A stretch of DNA of 64,000 bases from Inhella gelatinilytica (GTDB lineage Bacteria > Pseudomonadota > Gammaproteobacteria > Burkholderiales > Burkholderiaceae_C): NCBI RefSeq assembly GCF_016093295.1, contig NZ_JAEDAL010000011.1, positions 1-64,000 of the forward strand, written 5' to 3'. Position 1 is the stretch's first letter. Every line of letters starts with the position of its first letter. This document shows positions 26,053-34,980 of the stretch, piece after piece. Position numbers and translations under genes: made by a program. Under the pieces are notes generated by a model that was not told the origin of the DNA, did not search any database, and saw nothing but the letters and a program-made list of their open reading frames with translations.

Positions 26053-26462
26053 TGGCGGACGAATCCCTGAAGGCCGAGATGCTGGCGGTCGCCCGTGCTG
26101 CCCGTGCGGCGTCCTATGCGCCGTATTCGAACTACCGGGTGGGCGCCGCATTGCTGGGTGAGGATGGCCGCATTTTTGGCGGCTGCAACGTCGAGAACGC
26201 CGCCTATCCCCAAGGCGTTTGTGCCGAGGCGGGGGCGCTGTCGGCCATGGTGCTGGCCGGCGTGCGCAAGGCCAAAGGGGTGCTAGTGGTCGGGGATGGC
26301 CAGCACCTGATCACCCCTTGTGGCGGGTGCCGCCAGAAGCTGCGCGAGTTTGCGCAGCCGGAAGATTTTTGGGTCCTGGCCGTGAACGAGAGCGGTCAGC
26401 AGCAACAGTGGACGCTGGAGCAGTTGTTCCCCCACTCGTTCAGTCCCGACCATCTCGCTTGA
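26052..26462 (+). CDS. cdd: Cytidine deaminase
   Basis: A 136-aa zinc enzyme of the small tetrameric type that turns cytidine and deoxycytidine into uridine and deoxyuridine. The zinc ligands lie in GVCAEAGAL (Cys and the catalytic Glu) and PCGGCRQ (two Cys). FGGCNVENAAYPQG is the substrate-binding signature. It is coupled to the second permease through TGATG. Deaminated nucleosides would then be split by the phosphorylases that follow. Confidence 0.96.
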   Translation: MADESLKAEMLAVARAARAASYAPYSNYRVGAALLGEDGRIFGGCNVENAAYPQGVCAEAGALSAMVLAGVRKAKGVLVVGDGQHLITPCGGCRQKLREFAQPEDFWVLAVNESGQQQQWTLEQLFPHSFSPDHLA

Positions 26463-26473
26463 AAGATTCGAAC

Positions 26474-27337
26474 ATGAGCAGTCCTTATTTGCAGGGTGAA
26501 GCCCTGGCCAACGCCGTTCAGGCCGCCAGCGTGAAGCTGGAAGCGACGTTTGGCGCCGCCCCGTCCATCGCCGTGGTGCTGGGTTCGGGCTGGTCGGCGG
26601 CGAGCGAGCAGCTGCGCGATGTCCAACGCTTGTCGTACGCGGACCTGCCGGGCTGGCCCCTGCCCAAGGTCGAGGGTCACGTCAACGAAGTGGTGGTGGG
26701 CACGACCGCGGGGGGCGCGCGCGTGGCCATGTTGCGGGGCCGGGCCCACACGTATGAGAGCGGGGACTGCACCGGCATGGCCGCGCCCATCCGCAGCCTC
26801 AAGGCGTGGGGCGTGCAGGTGCTGCTGTCCACCAACGCCTCGGGTTCGCTGCGCCAGCAGCAGGGGCCGGGCAGCTTGATGCTCATCAGCGATCACATCA
26901 ACGCCGTGCAGCGCAGCCCCTTGGTGGGCCTCTCGGGCAGCGATCGTTTCGTGGACATGAGCTGCGCCTACGACCTCGAGCTGCGCCAGGCGGCCCGCGC
27001 GCTGGCGCAGCAAATCGACACGCGCTTGCACGAAGGGGTCTATTGCTGGGCGCTGGGCCCGCAGTTCGAGACGCCGGCTGAAATTCGCATGTTTGCGGCC
27101 TTTGGTGCCGATGCGGTGGGCATGTCCACCGTGCCGGACACCATCCTCGCGCGCCACGCGGGCCTGCGCGTGATGGGTCTGGCCTTGATCACCAACATGG
27201 CGGCTGGCCTGTCGGCTGAGGCGCTCACGCACGAGCTGACCTTGCGGGAGGCCAAAGAGAGCGGGGAGCGCGCGGCCGGTTTCTTGAGCGCCTTGCTGGA
27301 TCGTTTGTGCGCGCTGGATTCGCTGAAAAAGGCCTGA
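26474..27337 (+). CDS. Purine-nucleoside phosphorylase (trimeric PunA type)
   Basis: A 287-aa enzyme of the low-molecular-mass PNP family, which splits inosine, guanosine and deoxy forms into base and (deoxy)ribose-1-phosphate. Family features are AVVLGSGWSAASEQL (phosphate loop), MLRGRAHTYESGDCTGMA, and DAVGMSTVPDTILARHAGLR, with the purine-contact Asn in ALITNMAAGLS. The start is ATG 26474, eleven bases after cdd. In place of the usual Glu before AVGMSTVPE the text reads ADAVGMSTVPD, a small change next to the purine pocket. Confidence 0.92.
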   Translation: MSSPYLQGEALANAVQAASVKLEATFGAAPSIAVVLGSGWSAASEQLRDVQRLSYADLPGWPLPKVEGHVNEVVVGTTAGGARVAMLRGRAHTYESGDCTGMAAPIRSLKAWGVQVLLSTNASGSLRQQQGPGSLMLISDHINAVQRSPLVGLSGSDRFVDMSCAYDLELRQAARALAQQIDTRLHEGVYCWALGPQFETPAEIRMFAAFGADAVGMSTVPDTILARHAGLRVMGLALITNMAAGLSAEALTHELTLREAKESGERAAGFLSALLDRLCALDSLKKA

Positions 27338-27341
27338 CCTC

Positions 27342-28106
27342 ATGAGCTCGCAAGACACGGCACGCACCCTGCTGCGTTGCCTGGACCTGACCAGCCTGAA
27401 CGATGGCGACACGGCGGACACCATCACCGCGCTGTGCGCCAAGGCGCAGACGCGCCACGGCCCGGTGGCGGCGGTGTGCGTGTGGCCGCAGTTTGTGGCG
27501 CAGGCGCGGGCCGCATTGCCGGCCAGCATCCGCGTGGCGGCAGTGGCCAACTTCCCGGATGGCGCGCTGGATGTGGCCCGAGCCGTGGCGGATATCGAGG
27601 CCATCGCTCAGGCGGGGGCCCAGGAAATTGATGTGGTGCTGCCCTACAAGGCCTTGCTCGCCGGGCAAAGCCTGGAAGTGGGCGAATTCCTGGCCGAGGT
27701 GCGCCATGCCAGCCGCCCCTTGACGCTCAAGGTCATCATCGAATCGGGGGAACTCAAGGACGAGGCGGTCATTCGACGGGCGACCCAGCTCAGCCTGAAC
27801 GCGGGCGCCGACTTCATCAAGACCAGCACGGGCAAGACCCCAGTCTCGGCCACGCTGGAGGCGGCGCGGGCCATGCTGGACGAAATCGCCCACAGCGGCT
27901 TGGCCGCGGCGGGTTTCAAGGCCTCGGGGGGCATTCGCACGGTCGCCCAAGGTGAGCCCTATGTGGCGGCCACCCGCGCGGCCTTGGGCGAGTCGGCGCT
28001 GGACCCGAGTCGCCTGCGCTTTGGCGCGTCGGGCTTGCTGGACGACATCCTGGCGGTGCTGGACGGGCAGGGCGCGGCTGCCGTGACCGCCAGCGGAGGC
28101 TATTGA
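27342..28106 (+). CDS. deoC: Deoxyribose-phosphate aldolase
   Basis: A 254-aa class I aldolase that splits 2-deoxyribose-5-phosphate into glyceraldehyde-3-phosphate and acetaldehyde. The Schiff-base lysine is residue 160 in ADFIKTSTGKT. Other blocks are CVWPQFVAQAR, AVANFPDGALD and EIDVVLPYKALL, with FKASGGIRT near the end. It follows the PNP gene by 4 bases. The phosphopentomutase (deoB) that supplies its substrate is not in the window. Confidence 0.95.
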   Translation: MSSQDTARTLLRCLDLTSLNDGDTADTITALCAKAQTRHGPVAAVCVWPQFVAQARAALPASIRVAAVANFPDGALDVARAVADIEAIAQAGAQEIDVVLPYKALLAGQSLEVGEFLAEVRHASRPLTLKVIIESGELKDEAVIRRATQLSLNAGADFIKTSTGKTPVSATLEAARAMLDEIAHSGLAAAGFKASGGIRTVAQGEPYVAATRAALGESALDPSRLRFGASGLLDDILAVLDGQGAAAVTASGGY

Positions 28107-28107
28107 G

Positions 28108-29418
28108 ATGCTGGCGCAAGAAATCATCCGCACCAAGCGCGGGGGCGGGGCGCTGTCCAAAGCGCAAATCGACTCCTTTGTTGACGGCATCACCACGGAG
28201 CGCTGGAGCGAGGGCCAGGTGGCGGCCCTGGCCATGGCCATCTTTTTGAAGGGAATGGGGCGCGACGAAGCCGTGGCGTTGACCCAGGCGATGCGGGATT
28301 CAGGCCGTGTGATGCACTGGCCCAACATGCCCGGCCCGGTGGTAGACAAGCACAGTACGGGCGGGGTGGGCGACAAGATCAGCCTGATGCTGGCGCCCCT
28401 CGTCGCCGCCTGTGGCGGCTACGTGCCCATGATCGCGGGGCGCGGCCTCGGCCACACGGGGGGCACGGTCGACAAGCTGGAGGCGGTGCCGGGCTACAAC
28501 ACGCGGCCCGACTTCGCCGAGTTCGACCGCATCGTGCGAGACCTCGGTTGTGCGGTGATTGGCCAAACGGCCGATTTGGCGCCGGCGGACCGCCGGTTCT
28601 ATGGCATCCGCGACGTGACGGCGACGGTGGAATCCGTGCCCCTGATCACTGCCTCCATTCTGAGCAAGAAGCTGGCCGCCGGGCTGGACGTGCTGGTGAT
28701 GGACGTGAAGGTGGGCAATGGGGCCTTTGCGGACACGCCGGCCATGGCGCGCGAATTGGCCGACAGCATCGTTGCGGTGGGCAACGGCGCCGGCATGAAG
28801 ACGCGCGCTCTCATCACCGACATGAACCAGGTGCTGGGCCACACCGCGGGCAATGCCTTGGAGGTGTTGGAAGCGGTTGACTACCTGCGCGGTCGAAACG
28901 TGGAGCCGCGTCAGCACGAGGTCACTTTGGCCTTGTGTGCCCAGATGCTGATGCTCGGGGGGCTGGCGGCTGACGAAGCGCAGGCGCGGGCCAAGCTGCA
29001 AGCGGCGCTGGACAGCGGTGCGGCAGCGGAGCGTTTTGGCCAGATGGTGGTCGCACTGGGCGGCCCGGCTGACCTCGTGGAACGCCCCGAGCGCCACTTG
29101 CCGGTTGCGCCCGTTCAGCGGGCGGTGCCCGCGCCCCGGGCCGGCGTGCTGGTGGGGCAGGACACGCGGGCGATCGGCATGGCTGTGATCGAGCTGGGTG
29201 GCGGCCGGCGCGTGGCGGCCGACCCCATCGACCCGCGCGTGGGTTTTTCCGCAGTGTGCCCGCTGGGCCGGACTGTCCAGGCTGGCGAGGCACTTGCGGT
29301 GGTGCACGCGGCCGATGAAGCGGCGGCAGAGCGGGCCGTCCAGGCTTACCAAGCAGCTTGCTGTATTGGCGACGTGGGACCGGAAGCGACGCCCTTGGTA
29401 GCGGAGGTGGTGGGGTGA
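28108..29418 (+). CDS. deoA: Thymidine phosphorylase
   Basis: A 436-aa enzyme that splits thymidine and deoxyuridine with phosphate to give base and deoxyribose-1-phosphate. The signature [20 protein letters not shown] is at about residues 81-100. Other blocks are [19 protein letters not shown] at the N-terminus and the [20 protein letters not shown] loop. It starts one base after deoC and its TGA is inside the GTGA start of trmB. It completes a deoxynucleoside catabolic set with cdd, PNP and deoC. Confidence 0.95.
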   Translation: MLAQEIIRTKRGGGALSKAQIDSFVDGITTERWSEGQVAALAMAIFLKGMGRDEAVALTQAMRDSGRVMHWPNMPGPVVDKHSTGGVGDKISLMLAPLVAACGGYVPMIAGRGLGHTGGTVDKLEAVPGYNTRPDFAEFDRIVRDLGCAVIGQTADLAPADRRFYGIRDVTATVESVPLITASILSKKLAAGLDVLVMDVKVGNGAFADTPAMARELADSIVAVGNGAGMKTRALITDMNQVLGHTAGNALEVLEAVDYLRGRNVEPRQHEVTLALCAQMLMLGGLAADEAQARAKLQAALDSGAAAERFGQMVVALGGPADLVERPERHLPVAPVQRAVPAPRAGVLVGQDTRAIGMAVIELGGGRRVAADPIDPRVGFSAVCPLGRTVQAGEALAVVHAADEAAAERAVQAYQAACCIGDVGPEATPLVAEVVG

Positions 29419-30155
29419 GCGACGTTCAAGAATCCGCGGCCGAAGGCGCAATGGATGCAACGGGCGCAACGAGCGCAGAGCGGCCCGAGCGCCGCATCAA
29501 GAGTTTCGTCAAGCGCGGCGGGCGCATGGGCACGGGGCAAATCCGAGCCCTGCAGGAGCTGGCGCCGCGCTACGTGCTGCCGTACCGGGCCGATGCGGTG
29601 CCGTCATGGTCCGCAGTCTTTGGCCGCGAGGCACCCCGCGTGCTGGAGATCGGCTTTGGCATGGGGGATGCGACGGCCAAGATCGCTGCGGCCTTGCCGC
29701 ACATCGACTTCATTGGCTGCGAGGTGCATGAAGCCGGAGTGGGAGCGCTGCTGCAGCGCATTGATGAAGCGCAGTTGACCAACCTGCGCATCGTGCAACA
29801 CGATGCGGTCGAGGTGCTGGCGCACATGATTCCCAAGGCCAGCTTGCACGGCGTGCACTTGTTTTTCCCGGACCCGTGGCACAAGAAGCGCCATCACAAA
29901 CGGCGCTTGGTGCAAGGGCCCTTCATCGCTGATTTGGTGCAGTACCTCGCTCCCGGCGGCTACTTTCATGCCGCCACGGACTGGGAGCCCTATGCCCAGC
30001 AGATGCTGGAGGTCCTGTCGGCCGAGCCCTTGCTGGAGAACACTGCAGAGGGCTTTGCAGAGAAACCGGCCTATCGGCCGCTGACCAAGTTCGAGGCACG
30101 GGGCCTGCGCTTGGGCCATGGCGTCTGGGACCTGGTGTTCCGGCGGCGGGCTTGA
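29415..30155 (+). CDS. trmB: tRNA (guanine-N7-)-methyltransferase
   Basis: A 246-aa SAM-dependent enzyme that makes m7G46 in tRNA variable loops. The SAM motif is [15 protein letters not shown], and the catalytic block is [20 protein letters not shown] 29415 is taken as start because it overlaps the deoA stop in GTGA; ATG 29451 is an alternative. The first 40 residues are not conserved-looking. The C-terminal block [15 protein letters not shown] is typical. The stop overlaps the ATG of the next gene. Confidence 0.94.
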   Translation: MSDVQESAAEGAMDATGATSAERPERRIKSFVKRGGRMGTGQIRALQELAPRYVLPYRADAVPSWSAVFGREAPRVLEIGFGMGDATAKIAAALPHIDFIGCEVHEAGVGALLQRIDEAQLTNLRIVQHDAVEVLAHMIPKASLHGVHLFFPDPWHKKRHHKRRLVQGPFIADLVQYLAPGGYFHAATDWEPYAQQMLEVLSAEPLLENTAEGFAEKPAYRPLTKFEARGLRLGHGVWDLVFRRRA

Positions 30156-30544
30156 TGGGCTGGCACCTGCTGCTTTGGGGCGTGCTGGCCGTGCTGGCCA
30201 GCCTGTGGTCGTTGCTCTACCTGCTCCTGCGTAGCCTGGTCCACTGGACCGGCTGGAAGCAAGGCGTGGAGGGCGTCAAGCAGCTGCCCAGCCTGGACCT
30301 GCCGCCGTGGTTGATGGAAATTCTGGGTATTGGCTGGATTGAGCGCTTTCAGGCCGTGTTGGCCGATTGGGCGCCGGAGTTCCAGGCTTGGGTTCAATCT
30401 TGGCCCGATGTTTCGGCGTGGCTGAGCGCGGCGCTGGTCTGGGGCTGGGGGTTGGGCCTGGGCTTGCTGGCCTTGGCGGGGCTGCTGGGCAGCGTGCTGA
30501 TCCGCGCTGGCCAGCGTCTGCAGGCGCGAACGGAGGGGCGATGA
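30155..30544 (+). CDS. Small membrane protein of unknown function
   Basis: A 129-aa protein with an N-terminal membrane helix (about residues 3-26) and a second hydrophobic stretch near the C-terminus (about 90-118) rich in Trp, Leu and Gly. The middle part is amphipathic and Trp-rich (PWLMEILGIGWIERFQ). It overlaps both neighbours by short start-stop overlaps (TGATG with trmB, ATGA with coaBC), which argues that it is translated. I do not recognise a family. A two-helix hairpin with a cytoplasmic basic tail is the likely topology. Confidence 0.72.
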   Translation: MGWHLLLWGVLAVLASLWSLLYLLLRSLVHWTGWKQGVEGVKQLPSLDLPPWLMEILGIGWIERFQAVLADWAPEFQAWVQSWPDVSAWLSAALVWGWGLGLGLLALAGLLGSVLIRAGQRLQARTEGR

Positions 30545-31749
30545 ACGTCATCAAAGGCCGCCGCGTGCTGCTGGCCCTGTCGGGCGGCATCGCCGGATAC
30601 AAGATTGCAGAACTGACACGCCTGTTGGTGCAGGCTGGCGCCGAGGTGCAGGTGATGATGAGCGAGGCGGCCACGCAGTTCATCACGCCGGTGACGCTGC
30701 AGGCGCTTTCGGGCCGAGCCGTGTTGCGGGATGCCTGGGATGCCAGCGCACCCAACAACATGCCGCACATCAACGCGGGGCGCTGGGCCGAGGTGATGCT
30801 GCTGGCCCCCGCCAGCGCCGACATGATGGCCAAGCTGGCCCAAGGGCGGGCGGATGAGATCGTCAGCCTGACGGCGCTGGCCCGTCCGCGCGAGCGCTGT
30901 GCCCTCTTGATTGCGCCCGCCATGAACCGCGAGATGTGGTCTCACCCGGCCACGCAGCGCAACATGGCCCAGTTGGCGGCCGATGGTGCGCAGCTGCTGG
31001 GCGTCGGTCATGGCGAGCAGGCCTGTGGGGAAGTGGGCGATGGCCGCATGTTGGAAGCCGCCGAGCTGCTGGAGGCCTTGGTGGACCACTTCACCCCCAA
31101 ACGACTGGCGGGGAAACGGGTGTTGTTGACCGCGGGCCCGACTTACGAAGCCCTGGATCCCGTGCGCGGTATCACCAACCGCTCCAGCGGCAAGATGGGC
31201 TTCGCCCTGGCGCAGGCGGCCCATCGCGCAGGGGCGGAGGTCACGCTGATTGCTGGCCCGGTCCACCTGCCGACGCCGGCCGGTGTGCGACGCGTGGACG
31301 TTCAATCAGCCTGCCAGATGCTGGAGGTGACCTTGGCGGCCTTGCCCGGGCAGGATGTGTTCATCGCCACCGCGGCGGTGGCCGACTGGCGCCCCGCGAG
31401 CGAGGCCGAGCACAAGATCAAGAAAGATGGCAGCGGTCAGACCCCGCAACTGGCCTTCACCGAGAACCCGGACATTCTGGCCACCGTGGCCGCCCGGCCC
31501 GATGCGCCGTACTGCGTGGGCTTTGCGGCCGAGAGTGAAAAGCTGCTCGAGCACGCGCAGGCCAAGCGCCTGCGCAAGGCCGTGCCCCTGATCGTGGCGA
31601 ACCTGGGCCCCGCGACGTTTGGAAAAGACGACAACGCGCTGCTGCTTGTCGACGAGCAGGGCGCGCGCGAGTTGCCGCGGGCGGCCAAGAGCGATTTGGC
31701 CGTTCAACTGATTGACGAGATTGCGCAGCGCCTGGCTGCGCGCCCCTAA
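30541..31749 (+). CDS. coaBC: Bifunctional phosphopantothenoylcysteine decarboxylase/phosphopantothenate-cysteine ligase
   Basis: A 402-aa two-domain enzyme of coenzyme A synthesis. The N-terminal FMN-dependent CoaC half has [15 protein letters not shown], the active-site His in [24 protein letters not shown], and the Cys in [11 protein letters not shown]. The C-terminal CoaB half begins after residue 185 with [16 protein letters not shown] and has [10 protein letters not shown] and [13 protein letters not shown]. The start overlaps the preceding small gene's stop (ATGA at 30541-30544). dut follows after 14 bases; coaBC-dut neighbours are widespread in bacteria. Confidence 0.96.
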   Translation: MNVIKGRRVLLALSGGIAGYKIAELTRLLVQAGAEVQVMMSEAATQFITPVTLQALSGRAVLRDAWDASAPNNMPHINAGRWAEVMLLAPASADMMAKLAQGRADEIVSLTALARPRERCALLIAPAMNREMWSHPATQRNMAQLAADGAQLLGVGHGEQACGEVGDGRMLEAAELLEALVDHFTPKRLAGKRVLLTAGPTYEALDPVRGITNRSSGKMGFALAQAAHRAGAEVTLIAGPVHLPTPAGVRRVDVQSACQMLEVTLAALPGQDVFIATAAVADWRPASEAEHKIKKDGSGQTPQLAFTENPDILATVAARPDAPYCVGFAAESEKLLEHAQAKRLRKAVPLIVANLGPATFGKDDNALLLVDEQGARELPRAAKSDLAVQLIDEIAQRLAARP

Positions 31750-31763
31750 CCCCGTTTTGTCTC

Positions 31764-32213
31764 ATGCACCAAGTTCAACTCAAGGTGCTGGATGCCCGTT
31801 TGGCCGACCAGCTCCCCACCTACGCCACGCCGGGCAGTGCTGGTCTGGATTTGCGCGCTGCGCTTTCGGCGCCGCTGACCCTGCAGCCAGGACAGACCGA
31901 GTTAATCCCCACGGGGATCGCCATCCACCTCGGCGACCCGGGGCTGGCGGCCCTGATCCTGCCGCGCTCCGGCCTGGGCCACAAACACGGCATCGTGCTG
32001 GGCAATTTGGTGGGCCTGATCGACTCGGACTACCAAGGGCCGCTGATGGTGAGTTGCTGGAATCGCGGATCGCAGGCGTTCACCATCCAGCCTTTGGATC
32101 GGCTGGCTCAACTGATCGTCGTGCCCGTGGTCCAGGTGGGGTTCGAACGGGTGGAAGAATTCCACGCCACGGAACGCGGTACCGGGGGCTTCGGCTCGAC
32201 GGGCAAGTCCTGA
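31764..32213 (+). CDS. dut: dUTP diphosphatase
   Basis: A 149-aa trimeric dUTPase that converts dUTP to dUMP, limiting uracil in DNA and supplying dTMP synthesis. The five family motifs are present: [39 protein letters not shown] and the C-terminal [12 protein letters not shown] that closes the active site. It ends the long run that starts at the nucleoside importer. It converges with the SlyD-like gene, 15 bases separating the stops, with no strong terminator visible. Confidence 0.96.
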   Translation: MHQVQLKVLDARLADQLPTYATPGSAGLDLRAALSAPLTLQPGQTELIPTGIAIHLGDPGLAALILPRSGLGHKHGIVLGNLVGLIDSDYQGPLMVSCWNRGSQAFTIQPLDRLAQLIVVPVVQVGFERVEEFHATERGTGGFGSTGKS

Positions 32214-32228
32214 AGCCCTCCTAAAGGC

Positions 32229-32753
32229 TCAGTGCAGGGGCTCGTCCGCCGGGGCGCCTTCCAGCACCTGCACGAAGCTGCCGCCGACGGACTTGGCTTC
32301 GAGTTCCTCTTCGGTCGCCTCGCGCACGCCGCACACTTTGAGGTGCAGGCGCAGGCCGATGCCTGCCAGCGGGTGGTTGCCATCCAGCACCACGTGTTCA
32401 GGGTACACCTCGGTGACCGTGTAGATGGCCTCCATCGGCATGTCCTCCGACTGAGCCCCTGGCGGCAGGCCTTCAAACCGCATGCCCACGTCCACCTCGG
32501 CGGGGAAGAGACTGCGGGCTTCAAAGCACACCAAGTCGGCGTCGTACTCGCCGAAAGCATCGGTGGGTTCTAAAGCCACGCCGATTTCCGCGCCGGTCAA
32601 TTGGCCCAGCAGGGCCTGTTCCACCTTGGGGAGCAGATCTTCGCCTCCGACCAGGAACTCGGTCGGGGTGTCGAGGGTGTCAATGAGCTCGCTTTGAGCG
32701 TCTTCCAGTCGCCAAGTCAAGCTGACGACACAAGGGGTTTGAACTTCTTCCAT
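32229..32753 (-). CDS. FKBP-type peptidyl-prolyl isomerase (SlyD-like)
   Basis: A 174-aa FKBP-fold protein with an inserted-flap domain as in SlyD (prolyl isomerase and chaperone). Visible are VSLTWRLEDAQSELIDT, FLVGGEDLLPKVEQALLGQ and DAFGEYDADLVCFEARSLFP, then VTEVYPEHVVLDGNHPLAG. The His/Cys-rich metal-binding tail of E. coli SlyD is missing; the protein ends shortly after an acidic stretch. I start it at ATG 32753 (MEEVQTPCVVS); a longer N-terminus is open but not family-like. It diverges from roxA with 92 bases between. Confidence 0.9.
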   Translation of the reverse strand: MEEVQTPCVVSLTWRLEDAQSELIDTLDTPTEFLVGGEDLLPKVEQALLGQLTGAEIGVALEPTDAFGEYDADLVCFEARSLFPAEVDVGMRFEGLPPGAQSEDMPMEAIYTVTEVYPEHVVLDGNHPLAGIGLRLHLKVCGVREATEEELEAKSVGGSFVQVLEGAPADEPLH

Positions 32754-32845
32754 GAATTTGCGCAGGGTCAATAGCCCGGCGCGTCTCTTTCGTTGCAGCA
32801 GTTGCGATGTTCTCACGACCCGCCAGCTCCACTCACAATGGGCAC

Positions 32846-34003
32846 ATGAAGCAAGCCCCACAAGCCCCTGATTTCGCTGCCCCCTGGCCTTTGCTTGGGG
32901 GGATGAGCCCCGAACAGTTCATGCGCCGACACTGGCAGCGCAAGCCTGCGCTGATGCGAGCGGCTGCCTTGCCGTGGGTGGGCCGGATGCCGCGTGGTGA
33001 GCTGTTTGGCTTGGCGGAGCGGGAGGATGTCGAGTCTCGACTCGTGACCGGCAACGACCGCGCAGCCTGGACGCTGCGCCACGGGCCGTTCCCCCGTCGC
33101 AGCTTGCCTGCGCTCAGTCAACCGGGTTGGACGGTGTTGGTGCAAGGCATGGAAGCCATTCATCCGGCCGCCCGTGAGTTGCTCGACGCCTTTCGCTTCC
33201 TGCCCGAAGCACGGCTGGACGATGTGATGGTGTCCTGGGCTTCGGACGGCGGCGGCGTGGGCCCGCACACTGACGCTTATGACGTCTTCTTGGTCCAGGT
33301 CAGCGGACGCCGGCGTTGGCGGGTGTCGAACCAAAAACAGCGCGACTTGATCGAGGGCCTACCGGTCAAGATCCTGCAGTGTTTCGAGCCCACGCTGGAG
33401 TGGGAGCTGGAACCGGGCGACATCCTCTACCTTCCCCCCAACTGGGCCCACGACGGCGTGGCTCTGGGGGCGGACTGCATCACGGCGTCCGTGGGTCTGC
33501 GCGCGCCCCGGCGCGTCGAATTGGCCGATGCGCTCCTGCCGCGCCTCATCGACCCCGAAGACGATGCGCCCGCCGCTTGGGAGTCGGTGTACCGGGACGC
33601 TGACATTGGCCCGACCCTGCACCCCGCCGCTATTTCGCCCGAGTTCCAGGCCTTTGCGCAGGACGCCTTGCGTCGCGTGGTCGACGATCCGCAGGGTATG
33701 GCGCGTGCGCTGGGCGAGTATTTGAGCGAGCCCAAACCCAAACAGCTCTTTGATGGCGGTCGTGCGCTTCCCGGCGATGTGGCGCTGGCCCCGGGAAGCC
33801 GGATGCTCTATGACCGCTGGCATGTTTTCCTCAATGGTGAGTCTTACCGAGCGGCCGGACGCGATGCGCGGCTGATGCAGCGGCTGGCCGATGCGCGCCA
33901 ACTGTCGGCTGCGCAGCGTCAACAACTCAGCCCGGATGCACAACAATTGCTCAACGAATGGATGGAGTGGGGGTGGGTATGTCCGAGTCCCGGGTCACGC
34001 TAG
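32846..34003 (+). CDS. RoxA-type ribosomal protein hydroxylase (JmjC-like cupin)
   Basis: A 385-aa 2-oxoglutarate/Fe(II) oxygenase of the YcfD/RoxA family, whose E. coli member hydroxylates an arginine in ribosomal protein L16. The N-terminal block MSPEQFMRRHWQRKPALMR is typical. The iron site includes His and Asp in GPHTDAYDVFLVQVSGRRRW, and the second-half His lies near LPPNWAHDG. The C-terminal winged-helix dimerisation region follows. The start is ATG 32846. The next gene overlaps its end by 25 bases. Confidence 0.9.
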   Translation: MKQAPQAPDFAAPWPLLGGMSPEQFMRRHWQRKPALMRAAALPWVGRMPRGELFGLAEREDVESRLVTGNDRAAWTLRHGPFPRRSLPALSQPGWTVLVQGMEAIHPAARELLDAFRFLPEARLDDVMVSWASDGGGVGPHTDAYDVFLVQVSGRRRWRVSNQKQRDLIEGLPVKILQCFEPTLEWELEPGDILYLPPNWAHDGVALGADCITASVGLRAPRRVELADALLPRLIDPEDDAPAAWESVYRDADIGPTLHPAAISPEFQAFAQDALRRVVDDPQGMARALGEYLSEPKPKQLFDGGRALPGDVALAPGSRMLYDRWHVFLNGESYRAAGRDARLMQRLADARQLSAAQRQQLSPDAQQLLNEWMEWGWVCPSPGSR

Positions 34004-34506
34004 AGGGTGAAGGCGGCCGCCTGGAAGGCTGGCCCGACATCACGGAGGGCCTTCGCCAATTGTTGACTGAGGCTTTCGAGCACAAGGCGCGTCGGGTGGT
34101 GGTGCTTGATCCGGACTTTGTCCAGTGGCCTTGGTCGGATCCCGACCTGCTGCACCACCTGGCGCAGTGGGGGCGATTGGGCGGGCGACGCCTGGAAATG
34201 CTGGCCCCAAGCTACGGTGCTTGTGCGCGGCGGCATCCGCGTTTTCTTCAATGGCGACAACACTTTGATCACCTTCTGACAATCGGGTCTTTCGAGCCGC
34301 GAGAAGTCGGTCCGGAGTGGCCCGCCTGCTTGATGGCCGCGACTGAAGGGCCGGTGCTGAGGCTCTTGGAGTTCGAAGACGGGCGCGCCACTTGGGCTCG
34401 GTCCGGGCCCCATGCGGCCGTGGAACGACGCTCCGTGTTTGATTTTTTTGATGCCATTTCGCAGAGATCCACGCCCGCGTGGCCGTATACGCAACTCGGT
34501 CTCTGA
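33979..34506 (+). CDS. Unrecognised protein overlapping roxA
   Basis: A 175-aa soluble protein of no family I can name. It contains a possible beta-alpha unit, ARRVVVLDPDFVQWPWSD, then WGRLGGRRLEMLAPSYGA, and many Trp and Arg residues. The end is aromatic (FDFFDAISQRS). The ATG at 33979 lies 25 bases before the roxA stop in another frame, suggesting translational coupling and a possible related function. No signal peptide or membrane segment is seen. It is read in the same direction and is probably cotranscribed with roxA. Confidence 0.7.
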   Translation: MSESRVTLEGEGGRLEGWPDITEGLRQLLTEAFEHKARRVVVLDPDFVQWPWSDPDLLHHLAQWGRLGGRRLEMLAPSYGACARRHPRFLQWRQHFDHLLTIGSFEPREVGPEWPACLMAATEGPVLRLLEFEDGRATWARSGPHAAVERRSVFDFFDAISQRSTPAWPYTQLGL

Positions 34507-34526
34507 ATGCGGGTGTTTTCCCTGCC

Positions 34527-34532
34527 TATAAT
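34527..34532 (+). promoter_or_regulatory. Consensus -10 box before the small lipoprotein gene
   Basis: TATAAT, a perfect sigma-70 -10 hexamer, at 34527-34532, with transcription expected to start near 34540. The -35 region is weak. The start would give a leader of about 135 bases before the lipoprotein ATG. Confidence 0.55.
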
Positions 34533-34547
34533 GCGCGGCTAGGCATA

Positions 34548-34629
34548 AAAAACGCTCGAGGTTTTTCATGCCGCAGGCGGGGCTGGGAACAGTCCCACTG
34601 GGTGTCTTAAGGCTCGTGCTTTGCGGCAT
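34548..34629 (+). other. Predicted structured 5' leader RNA
   Basis: Within the leader, ATGCCGCA (34568-34575) can pair perfectly with TGCGGCAT (34622-34629), enclosing a hairpin GGGCTG-GGAA-CAGTCCC (34580-34596, one bulged T). Ahead of it is an A/T-rich hairpin, AAAAAC (34548-34553) with GTTTTT (34561-34566). This may be a cis-regulatory RNA or a separate small RNA. I match it to no known class. Confidence 0.4.
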
Positions 34630-34675
34630 CCGAAATCACCGGTGTTTTTCCCTTTTCGTCTTCTAGAGGACCCCA

Positions 34676-34870
34676 ATGAAAAAGTCGATCCTGATGGCTT
34701 CCCTGCTGGCCGCTGTTGCTCTGGCTGCTTGCAGCAAGAAGGAAGAAGCTCCCGCTGCCGCTCCGGCTCCGGTGGCTGCTCCGGCTCCCGCTGCTTCTGA
34801 AGCTGCTTCGGCTCCCGCCGCTGACGCTTCGGCTCCTGCTGCTGCCGCTTCGGCCGCCGCCAGCAACTAA
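34676..34870 (+). CDS. Small Ala/Pro-rich lipoprotein
   Basis: A 64-aa lipoprotein. The signal peptide MKKSILMASLLAAVALAAC ends in the lipobox LAAC with Cys19 as the lipidated residue, followed by SKKEE and then almost only Ala, Pro, Val and Ser to the end. AGAGGA lies 7 bases before the ATG. The lysines after Cys suggest outer-membrane sorting. The low-complexity tail may span or bind the peptidoglycan layer, but no function is known. It has its own strong -10 box, a structured leader and a terminator, so it is an independent and probably well-expressed unit. Confidence 0.82.
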   Translation: MKKSILMASLLAAVALAACSKKEEAPAAAPAPVAAPAPAASEAASAPAADASAPAAAASAAASN

Positions 34871-34910
34871 GCTGCAGATCGCCCGACTGGCCCTTGGGCC
34901 GGTCGTGCCG

Positions 34911-34940
34911 AAAGCCGCCTTCGGGCGGCTTTTGTTTTTT
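34911..34940 (+). terminator. Terminator of the lipoprotein gene
   Basis: AAAGCCGCC (34911-34919), loop TTCG, GGCGGCTTT (34924-34932), then GTTTTTT. The extra-stable UUCG tetraloop, a 9-bp stem and a U-run make this a strong intrinsic terminator. Confidence 0.93.
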
Positions 34941-34980
34941 CTGGGACCGAGCCGCTGCGCGGTAGGGCGCAAAGAGCAAG

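Noticed and set aside
34568-34629. Possible 6S RNA or other housekeeping RNA in the lipoprotein leader
   Set aside because: It is too short for the usual 6S RNA (about 180 nt) and lacks the large central bubble with a long closing stem; kept only as an unclassified structured leader.
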